Shown: in pieces, positions 57,001-64,000 of the stretch
Position numbering within the stretch: the first letter of the stretch is position 1
Layout: each line of letters starts with the position of its first letter
Source: Elmis aenea
Taxonomy: Eukaryota; Arthropoda; Insecta; Coleoptera; Elmidae
Direction: 5' to 3'
DNA length: 64,000 bases
Assembly (NCBI GenBank): GCA_947652605.1
Contig: OX393577.1
Coordinates: 62,582,108-62,646,107, forward strand
Notes under the pieces: generated by a model
The model's database searches: none
Told to the model about the DNA's origin: nothing
What the model saw: the letters and a program-made list of their open reading frames with translations, nothing else
Program-made: the position numbers and the translations under genes

Positions 57001-59597
57001 TTGGATATGTCTTTAATGAACTGTGTTAGTAACCAGCTCCTTCTTTTCTCACATTTTATTAGGTGGTACTTTTCTGCTGGGCAGTTACACAGACGGCAAG
57101 TACAGTCCTCTGCATGATGGAGTTGTGGTTTGTTACATATTATATGGTGATATCCATGAAAGTTGACACAGGTTATTAGGTGTCTTTGTTTCTGGTTAGC
57201 ACCTGTCCATCCTTGAGAGCTAAAAGCTGGTCCATCCGTGAAACTTTCGACTACAAACTTCATATTCTTTTCTTCTACTATTTGTCCGTATTTTTTCCTG
57301 AGCTTGTGTTGTTACGCCTTTAAATTTCCCTATAATCTCTTCTCCCAACGTTTTTGTTTGGTGATTGAAAAGTGAAAGTATCAGATGCGTTCTTCGGCAG
57401 GCTTAAGCCTTTCTTGAGGTATCTGGCTTTTATTTTGTCTATTTGCAATAGATGCCATGCCTTTAGAACCGAGCACAAGGGTTCAAAACAATATGTTACT
57501 GCAGGCCAGATCTTTATATTGTATAGCTTAATTGCAGTGGTTAGAGTCTAACCACTGCAATTAAGCTATTAAGTCTAACCGTTAGACTTAAGTTCTGTAC
57601 ATTCCTCGGGGATCCTATCACTGTGATATAATATAGAGTTAAATTATATTATTTTAATAAGTTACCAACATTTATTTCTTCGAATTCAATAAAAACAATG
57701 ATATCTTGGCTGTTACTCTAGTAATACTGTGTTGTTTCAGGTTAACGCCGACATCTAGACGGCATCGCAACATAGCATTTTCTATAATCGCGGAACCTAC
57801 CAGCAATCCCGGTTCTCGAAGTCCATCTCCTGCTCCTTCGGGCAGAGTGAGTCCATTTCGAGGTCGAGGGTTCAATCCAGCGGGATCCAGATTGGCTTCA
57901 CCTATACCATCACCACCACCTGACGAAGATGAACTTATCGACGGCTACTACTCTAATCAAAAACTCAACGGCAAATCTTCCTCAGCTGTTCCTTCAAAAA
58001 AATCGCAAATTCCTAGACTTGCGAGAAGGAGCAGCGCCGCTAACCTTTTTGGTGAAAAGGTAGTGCACGATGGATCGTCTCCGAGAAGACGGAAAAACGG
58101 CTCTAGTTTGCATCCACAACTAAGCAAAAGTCTTACCAACATATCGCCCAGAAATGTTTCTAATAAGCCACCGTTGAGTCCTAGATCAGCGGCTCGCTTT
58201 GCGAAAACACAAGCATTTCGACGCCTGTCTCCCATAAGCGGTAGTTCTCCGGATTCGGGCAACGATTCACACAGATACAACTCTCAGTCTTCCCGTTCAA
58301 GAATACCTCGTAGTAGAAGCCAACCTGCAAGTAATAAGACGTCACCCGACGTTAGTAGAATGAATTCTAGGAACGCTTCCAGACACCAATCTAGGAATAC
58401 CAGTAGAGAACAGAGTCCTAGTAAATACTCCGGTGGACCTAAAAATTATCCCATGAAAAACTATAAAGACGTTAAAGCTAAAGTTAATAGTTTTATTAAA
58501 AGTAAACCTAGAGTGCCTCCTAAACCACAAGTGCCTTCAAATAACCAAAAAAGCAATAAATCGAATCTAGCGCGTAAGGACAGTGTTCTAAGATTTAAAG
58601 ATGATGTAGATAATGAAACGTATTCCGATGATAACGCACAAAACAACAACCGCGGACATTATAAAACCGGTAGTTCAAAAAACACGTCGACGGAAACCGA
58701 AGACAGTGAACATCACAATTCCAGCAAAAAAGGAAGCGCTTTTACAGACGCCACCAAGAAGGTCGAAGGAATGTCGAAGCTTACAGAGCTTCTTCAACCA
58801 TCCACCACCGCTGTAGTGTCCAGCACTACTGCCACGGTAACACAACCATTGAAGATCGACGCGAGAATCGAAAATAACTTCAAAAGCGATTCCTTGACCT
58901 CAATCAAATCGGATTACATGCCTGATGGTCGTGCTTTAAGTGCTAATAGTATATCCAGCGCGATGAACAGAATGAACGACACCGTTTTAGATTCAAAAAC
59001 TTTAATGAGGGATAACAAACACGCGCCAGCTGCTGGTGTCACGACATCCTCTACAACAAACGAAAGAACCAAAAACAATCACAGTTTTAAAAATGTAGGG
59101 ATGCACGTGAAAACGGCAGTTGCGCATCTCCCCAGTATGGAAGCTGTTAACAGAAGAATCAACGAAGTCACAAATGAGGCCAACAAAGTTAACCACAGTC
59201 TGAAAAATGTAGGAATGCAAGTAAAAACAGCGGTCGGGACACTCCCCAGTGTGGAGAATGTTAACAGAACTTTAAACGAAGTTTCAGGGAATGTGAATAG
59301 TGCGGTTAATTCTGTGAACAACGCCGGTAAAGGTGCCGCAATGGATTTAAAAACGCTTGAAGGCAATCTTAACAATAATCTAAATTCAGTTATATCTTCC
59401 GGTAATAAAATTGGTGCAGACATGAACGCCATGCAAAGAGGTGCTGTCGAACATTTAAGAGATGCGCGATCTGTTGTGACAAACGAAGTGAAACCTATAA
59501 GAATAACAGTAAAAGAAAAACCCTCAGATGTTGAAGTTCAAAGTGGAAATGTGAGAATACCCGTTGTCACAGCGAACGGAGTAAACGAAAGACCAGG
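54071..59597 (+). CDS. Long Ser/Arg/Pro-rich basic protein with SxIP motifs (3' partial)
   Basis: Exon 54071-54225 (51 codons plus two bases) ends at AG|GTAAAA. Exon 57741-59597 begins after TTGTTTCAG and ends at GG|GTAAGT; the phases join without a break, giving 670 residues so far. The start is MWPPEGDPRHRAGKTFEADL with a proline run PPEQPPPLSPH. A disordered basic region follows with many SP sites. It has two SxIP motifs in basic context, SQIPRLARR (about residues 140-148) and SRIPRSRSQ (238-246), and a PxxP string RVPPKPQVP (309-317). SxIP motifs bind EB1, so a microtubule plus-end role is my inference. A 38-residue repeat (NVGM.VKTAV..LPS.E.VNR..NEV) occurs twice at about 498-573. The intron is full of transposons. 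I do not recognise the gene. Confidence 0.7.
54440..55080 (-). pseudogene. Jockey-like LINE RT C-terminal fragment (intronic)
   Basis: Right to left on the minus strand: TENLQSAINQIYAWTKQWHI, KINEEKSVHVNF, QKTAKYLGLNLDVKLKWK (motif E). Then, in changed frames, SIQNKTLQLWGCTKKSNYSC-type text, FQNRVLRSIVNAPWYVRNSD and LHRELQVESVQEEIEK. It ends LLDNQKLVRRLKRIKPFELV near 54445. This is the standard end of Jockey-clade proteins. Several frameshifts. Confidence 0.85.
55081..55401. other. Intron DNA with LINE-like scraps
   Basis: CTTCTTCTTCTTG at about 55124 resembles the (GAA)n tail of RTE-like LINEs on the minus strand. Nothing firm. Confidence 0.35.
55402..56054 (-). mobile_element. LINE with RNase H domain (I-group-like), 5' truncated, 9-bp TSD
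   Basis: TTACATCGT occurs at 55393-55401 and 56055-56063 in the same orientation. A poly(T) run of 17 at 55403-55419 is the poly(A) tail of a minus-strand insertion. Between them lies the coding frame 56042-55479. Perfect TSD, tail and open frame indicate a recent insertion. Confidence 0.9.
55479..56042 (-). pseudogene. RNase H C-terminal half and zinc knuckle of the LINE at 55402-56054
   Basis: The frame begins DFVWTKGHAGIVGNEIVDNL then AREATFLP. W..GH.GI.GNE.AD.LA is the last motif of RNase H, including the catalytic D of VD. Later it has HGSFPSHLYKIGIKDSPACP, CDGQSYGDLNHLFFSC, a C-C-H-C type knuckle common at the end of I/Loa/R1-type proteins. The reverse transcriptase part is lost by 5' truncation. 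187 codons, no stop. Confidence 0.9.
56189..56886. mobile_element. 698-bp MITE with long inverted arms
   Basis: CAGGGTGTTTCTAAAGTATA at the left is the inverse of the right end (TACTTAAGAAACACCCTG). Arms extend about 300 bp: TTTGGTAGATGTTTTATACT and CTTCACAGGGGGCTGAAAAG each have mirrors. The left flank is TT, not TA, the right is TA. Non-coding. Confidence 0.9.
57000..57540 (-). pseudogene. LINE RT C-terminal fragment with Cys-rich tail
   Basis: Right to left: IKLYNIKIWPAVTYCFEPLC then LLQIDKIKARYLKKGLSLPK; LY..KI.P...Y.LE and KARYLKK.L.L.K are typical of the region after the RT palm. Near 57340 TLGEEIIGKFKGVTTQAQEK. The last frame (57263-56997) ends with a Cys/His cluster HHAEDCTCRLCNCPAEKYHL. 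Frameshifts between the pieces. Confidence 0.65.
57541..57740 (+). other. Intron end and acceptor
   Basis: A short inverted repeat (GTGGTTAGAGTCTAACCAC at about 57537-57555, then AAGTCTAACCGTTAGACTT) precedes the acceptor GTGTTGTTTCAG at 57729-57740. Otherwise plain intron. Confidence 0.55.
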
Positions 59598-59895
59598 GTA
59601 AGTTAAATTCTTTCATACGTGTTTACTCCTTGTGTATGCAATACCTATTGATTCTACCTTGGAAATGGGCATTTACACTAATTTTTAATTTCTTCAGAAT
59701 TTGATAGATTTGGTGTTCAGAATATCATATGTGAAGTTAAAATTGTTTAAATCAACTTCGTTTATTTATTATAAACGATTAAAGTTTTCCCGTAAACGGC
59801 TTGAACGATGCGCACGAGAAATGACGTCACACTCCGTACGTACTCCTCGATGAGGCAAATCACACGTGCGTGCTTGTTGTAAATATAACGCAACC
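59598..59895 (+). other. Intron start; CRE-like site
   Basis: The donor GTAAGT is at 59598. TGACGTCA, a perfect cAMP-response-element palindrome, lies at 59822-59829, ahead of the THAP-like start at 59896. Confidence 0.35.
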
Positions 59896-59973
59896 ATGTC
59901 GTCGTACAGAAGAAAGTGGTGTTTTGTGCCTGAATGTAAGACCACTTCTACAAAAAAAAAAGCATTAATCATA
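59896..59973 (+). pseudogene. Truncated THAP zinc-finger start
   Basis: ATG at 59896 gives MSSYRRKWCFVPECKTTSTK, then a run of A. THAP domains in insects begin with W/RKC.VPGCK(S/T)T and the two cysteines here (C9 and C14) fit the first half of the C2CH zinc site. The rest of the domain is missing after the poly(A). It could be the relic of a P-element-like or THAP-bearing transposon, or a retrocopy break. Confidence 0.5.
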
Positions 59974-60355
59974 TGGCAATAATATGTAATATGAAGCAAC
60001 CTATTACTTTCCAACAAAAAAATCTGCAGTTTTAAACCATACTTATTTGTAGTATGCTATTTGGTGCATGTTTATGTTTGATTAAAAATGCTGATTAGTC
60101 TTAAAGCACTGTTGCTTCGTTTATGAAATTTGTATTATATTTATACTGAAGTAACAGTGCATGTTTTACAAAAAGCCATATACCTTTTTTTATATGATCT
60201 AAGCATAAAACTGATAACATTCAAAACTTATAAGTGTAAATTAATATAGTAGAATCATTGAATTGAACATTATCTACTATTAAATAAACGAAAAGTTGCT
60301 GGTTTTCAAACAGGTTTATTCGTTGCAAATTCTTTTTTTAAAAAAGATCCGACAT
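59974..60355. other. Intron spacer
   Basis: Nothing recognised. Confidence 0.3.
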
Positions 60356-60388
60356 GTTTCGCCGATGTTATTTTATCGGCATCTTCAG
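60356..60388 (-). ncRNA. Hammerhead-like core, lacking stem III
   Basis: On the minus strand CTGAAGA (fits CUGANGA), one extra T, stem GCCGAT/ATCGGC around AAAATAAC, then GAAAC. No good third stem follows. Same layout and same extra base as at 43392-43441, so the two are related repeats. Confidence 0.25.
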
Positions 60389-60929
60389 GGCTAAAAATTA
60401 TATATATTAAGATTAATTTTGTAAGTTTTTTAGATATAGCTATGACTAAAAGAGTAGTAGATACATTTTTTTAATGTTTACAATCACCTATTATTAAACA
60501 ATAAACTGAAACATACTTTTTGTTCATATTTTCACCTGTTAAATGACCTTAGTAATATCGAATTATTTCTACAAAATAATTAATTTACTTACACAGTTGC
60601 TTTGTTTTATAATGAAATATACACTAAACTAACAACTAGTTAAAACCTCTCGCAATACTGTATACGTAAAGAATATTTGAACACAAATATTCCTGGTCCA
60701 GGAATGTCATATTTGTTTACGTTAAAAACACTTAAGATATGTTGTGAAGCCACCCTGAGGGGTCTCGGGGTTGGCTTGAGATCATTCTTTTGCTAATACT
60801 GTTAAAAGGCAGTACTATTTGTATTTTATTCATTATAATAAATTGTAATTGTTGTTCGATTACGTTTATTATTTACAATCGACGGCCAAAGTACGCCCCT
60901 GCGGCGTCTTCGTCGCGCGCTTCGCGCCT

Positions 60930-61080
60930 AACATAATAATAATAATCTTTATTTGTTCTGAATATCCCAAAAAAAGGTGTAGAACTTGTCACAATAATAA
61001 TTTACGTGCATTGCAATAATATACATAGTTAATAAAAGAAAAAACATATTATATTAAAATATATAACAACTTGTCATTAT
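60930..61080 (-). repeat. LINE 3' tail fragment
   Basis: ATAATAATAATAATCTTTAT then GAATATCCCAAAAAAAGGTG and GAACTTGTCACAATAATA match 22140-22230 (CTTTATTTGCTCTAAATATC, AAAGGTGTGGAACATGTCAC). These are the 3' ends of the same LINE family, minus orientation. A GC-rich stretch (CGTCGCGCGCTTCGCGC) borders it at about 60912. Confidence 0.75.
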
Positions 61081-61336
61081 GCGATGCATAGGAACTAGTC
61101 CGCTGTACATGGACTGTGCGGAGAGTGACGTCACGGCCAATCACAGCGCGTTTCAGAATTTGAAATATAAAGGGCATTTTAAAAATTTATTTCTCGGAAC
61201 TGGTCGATTTTTTTTAAATTTTTGGTGGTTGAGAATAAACTTTATAGATCAGATTATCATTTAAAAAATATTTTATCAAGTTTTATTTTTTTGTGTAAAC
61301 GCCCATTGTTTACTATTACCAAAAGTTCGTGTCCGG
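61081..61336. other. Intron spacer with CRE and CCAAT-like sites
   Basis: TGACGTCA at 61126-61133 is followed by GGCCAATCACAGCGCG, a CCAAT-box-like string. Together they look promoter-like, but no downstream exon is seen. Confidence 0.3.
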
Positions 61337-61507
61337 AACATTTTTTGTTCACAATTCTTCGCCCACAATTCTTCGCCTCCGCAGTTCTTTGCCCACAATT
61401 CTTCGCCGCCACAATTTTTCGCCGCATACAAGCATATCACAAATTTTATTTGTAAATGTGATTGTTTTTATTTATAACGTAATTTTTACAGATTATTTTA
61501 CATTAGA

Positions 61508-61530
61508 TTAGGTTAGGTCAGGTTAGGTTA
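61508..61530 (+). repeat. Telomere-like TTAGG/TCAGG stretch
   Basis: TTAGG TTAGG TCAGG TTAGG TTA: four and a half units. TTAGG is the common insect telomere repeat and TCAGG that of many beetles (established knowledge). It is short and interstitial, inside the element's left arm side. Confidence 0.5.
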
Positions 61531-61637
61531 CGATAATTTAATTTTTATTCCTACTATAATAAAATAAACAAGATTAAAAATCACAACATACGCTATTTAT
61601 GTAACAATTTTCAAATATTAAAAGAATAGGTAGACTA

Positions 61638-62568
61638 AAGTGCCCTAATATGGAACAGTTACCTATTATGGAATACATCAGTTTTATGACAATGAATAAG
61701 CGATATCTGTTGAAAAGTATATGTACCTATTTGTACATTGATCACATATTCCTAAATGTAAAATAGTTAAAAAATATTCACTAGATTACATAACAGATTT
61801 AAATATAGTTTTGACGTGCTACTGAGTTTTTAGGCTAAATCTTTCAGTGCAAAATATTATATGCTAGGGTAAATGATATAAAATATTTTATTGCATGTTT
61901 ATTTAGCATGAGCCTTTACATTTCAATTAAATAGACCAAAATTTTGATTGGGGTCATTTCATGTTTTACATATACCGATTTTTGAAATGTCACATTGATG
62001 CCTAATATGGAATACATAGAGGTGCCTTATAATGAATATGATTATGGTCACTAAGTACAGCAATATGGGTTCAGTGTCAAAAGTGTCAGAAATGAGCAGA
62101 CGAAAACTATGCAAAATACCCAAAAAAACAATTCTATTGTCCTACCTGTAAAAAATAAATAAATTATCAACATTTAGTTCGAATGACACTTGAATTATAA
62201 TTTAATTTACATAAATAACAGAGTTTTGGTTTGGTTTAAGTAATAATGCAAATCAGAAAGAAATAAAAGATTAATCTATGAGCAGTTGTTTATTTTAATG
62301 TATTTTTCCTATATAATTCTATATTCCATATTAAGAACCCCTAGTATTCCATATTAGGTTCCCCGGGAGCTTAATACCTATGGAATAGTAGTACCATTAA
62401 AAAAATAGCTATATAAGAAATATCTACAGTAATATCATACCAGAATTCGAATAATGTGTTGCGTATTCATTACAAATTCCTTATAAATTTTTTTGCAAAA
62501 TTTTGTTGAATAAATGTGAATATTATTCCCGAATACAAAAAAGTATTTCATATTAGGGCACTTTACGC
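61638..62568. mobile_element. Nested element with AAGTGCCCTAATATGGA ends
   Basis: AAGTGCCCTAATATGGAAC at the left and its inverse (CATATTAGGGCACTT) at the right bound 931 bp. The text CCTAATATGGAATAC is repeated internally in both orientations (near 62000, 62325 and 62350). No coding frame. It sits between the two arms of the minisatellite element. Confidence 0.7.
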
Positions 62569-62681
62569 TACTATTAACATACAAGAAACAATTTAGTCTA
62601 ATGTAAAATAATCTGTAAAAATTACGTTATAAATAAAAACAATCACATTTACAAATAAAATTTGTGATATGCTTGTATGCG

Positions 62682-62812
62682 GCGAAAAATTGTGGCGGCG
62701 AAGAATTGTGTAGGCGAAGAATTGTGGGCGAAGAATTGTGGAGGCGAAGAATTGTGGGCGAAGAATTGTGTAGGCGAAGAATTGTGGGCGAAGAATTGTG
62801 GGCGAAGAATGT
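62682..62812. repeat. Minisatellite GGCGAAGAATTGTG(TA/GA)
   Basis: About eight tandem units of 14-17 bp, perfect apart from alternate two-base spacers (TA or GA) and one first unit reading GCGAAAAATTG. Confidence 0.9.
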
Positions 62813-62869
62813 TCCTAAACCCCCAAAAGTTACCTGGTCTGGTAACAAAATTTACTACAAAACAGGGTT

Positions 62870-62990
62870 GAGCAGATTTAAATCAATTGATTTAAATCAC
62901 GATTTAAATCATGATTCAAATCAAGTGATTTTTTTAAAAAAATTATCAATTTAAATCACAGATTTAATTTAAATCACAGATTATATGAGT
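62870..62990. repeat. GATTTAAATCA sub-terminal repeat cluster
   Basis: GATTTAAATCA and its palindrome recur about eight times between 62876 and 62985. The motif returns at the very end of the window (TTTGATTTAAATTTA at 63985). Such clusters mark the sub-termini of a DNA transposon, so a further element may span 62.87-64 kb and run out of the window. Confidence 0.6.
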
Positions 62991-64000
62991 AGATACAATA
63001 TAATATTTATAATAAAACAAAATTGTATTACTATTAGTAATTAAATACACGAAATGGTGAATAAAACATATCAATTCGCTCTTGTAAAGTAATAGTCATT
63101 GTGGAAATGCAATAATTCAAAATATAAATGACAAGTTTTCGACGTTAGCGTAGTGAACAGTCAGTTTTTTCAATTTCCACGGCACTCTGTTGCTTCAATA
63201 CCGATTTGAAAAAAAAATGTCGAATATCTCGAAAAGTATGAGTTTTGGGTATAGGACATACTTAACAAAATATGAAGCTCTTTTAAAGACGAATTCGATG
63301 ACATATAAAAATACAGGGGTTCGCATTTGAAAAAATCGAGTTACGAGCTTTTGAAAATCATGAAAGTTGCCACCTATTTATAAACACTCCTGTATGTGTG
63401 ATACAAATTTTTTCATATCGAGCGAACAGAGAATTTTTTTCTGCATGTCCATACCAAATTAAAACTCTGTTCTTCAAAATAACTTCAGGAGAATTTTTTA
63501 AATAAAGACTTAAAACCTTGATTAATTTAGAAAATTAATGTTTTTTACAACACCGTATAAAAATCTGTAGTATTTTATATTGATGCAAAGCTAAAATTAA
63601 GGCAGTCAAAAATATTAAATAAAAAATTGGGTGTTGTATTTGAAATATAAAAGTTGCTATTAGTTCCAGAAAGGTGACTCACCCTGTATTTTTGAAAATA
63701 TTTTTATTGTGTTTAGAAAAAACTGTATAAAATAGCATTTGATTCAATTTCATATCTCAAGCAGTTTAGCCACAATCGACCGATCCCGCACTAATGACTC
63801 ACCCTGTATATAATTAATTAAATATCACCATTTAGCACTGATTTTTTCACAATTCTTAATCATTATATTTAATTTTTCATTTTGACAAAAATTCACCAAT
63901 GAATTAAATATATTGGTTATTAAATATATTAGCACAAAACAGAAATAGCATGTGAATATGTCACTAAATTCGATAATATGGTACATTTGATTTAAATTTA
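62991..64000. other. Right end of the window, element debris
   Basis: ACTCACCCTGTA occurs at about 63680 and 63798 in the same orientation, like the right ends of TA-targeting MITEs; the left partners are not in the window. No exon is seen. Confidence 0.4.

Larger units (their letters stand above)
61337..62820. mobile_element. Element with minisatellite TIRs, containing a nested element
   Basis: Left arm 61337-61505: CACAATTCTTCGCC repeated about four times, then TGCGGCGAAAAATTG inverted, TTGTAAATGTGATTGTTTTT and ATTATTTTACATTAGA. The right arm 62597-62812 is its inverse, with about eight GGCGAAGAATTGTG units. The arms are nearly identical outside the tandem units. Frames on either strand here are only repeats. 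Confidence 0.85.

Noticed and set aside
58461..58649. Minus frames over the large exon
   Set aside because: Shadows of the long + coding exon.
62627..62954. Repetitive frames such as HNSSPTILRL and GEELWAKNC on both strands
   Set aside because: Translations of the 14-bp minisatellite; the period explains the open frames.

Overview
The window is eukaryotic nuclear DNA that is AT-rich, intron-bearing and crowded with transposons. It fits an insect; a beetle is possible but I cannot show it. Three protein-coding pieces belong to host genes. (1) The 3' end of IWS1, the Spt6 partner in transcription elongation, lies on + in three exons (78-562). (2) The last exon of an unidentified minus-strand gene with a Cys/Ser-rich tail lies at 5010-5301. 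(3) Two exons of a long Ser/Arg/Pro-rich basic protein on + (54071-54225 and 57741-59597) carry two SxIP-type motifs and a repeated amphipathic segment, and the gene continues past the window.

Nearly everything from 6 to 53 kb is repeats. Left part (1.8-6 kb): two copies of a dispersed repeat and an 11-copy array of a 173-bp satellite. From 6 to 31 kb: decayed non-LTR retrotransposon (LINE) pieces, a decayed mariner transposase, several inverted-repeat elements, and one large Tc1/mariner-superfamily transposon (17066-19359) with terminal inverted repeats (TIRs) of about 485 bp. From 31 to 34 kb: a LINE split by two head-to-head Penelope-like element copies with a 12-bp target duplication. From 34 to 43 kb: giant palindromes, a hAT-type MITE, a piggyBac-type MITE, and an inverted pair of an unrecognised secreted-type coding segment. 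From 44 to 53 kb: a LINE, a MITE, a second Tc1/mariner-type transposon (47653-49329), and a hAT element (49666-53091) that holds a nested LINE and a nested second hAT.

The 3.5-kb intron of gene (3) holds three LINE pieces and one MITE. The end of the window (59.6-64 kb) holds a truncated THAP zinc-finger start, a LINE tail, an element whose inverted ends are a minisatellite, and an inner element nested inside it.

The most unusual signals are these: recurrent hammerhead-ribozyme-like folds next to Penelope-type tails; foldback elements apparently made from two inverted copies of one transposon end; and the tail-to-tail unknown ORF pair at 42.5-43.8 kb. I see no tRNA or rRNA genes, no CRISPR, and no virus.
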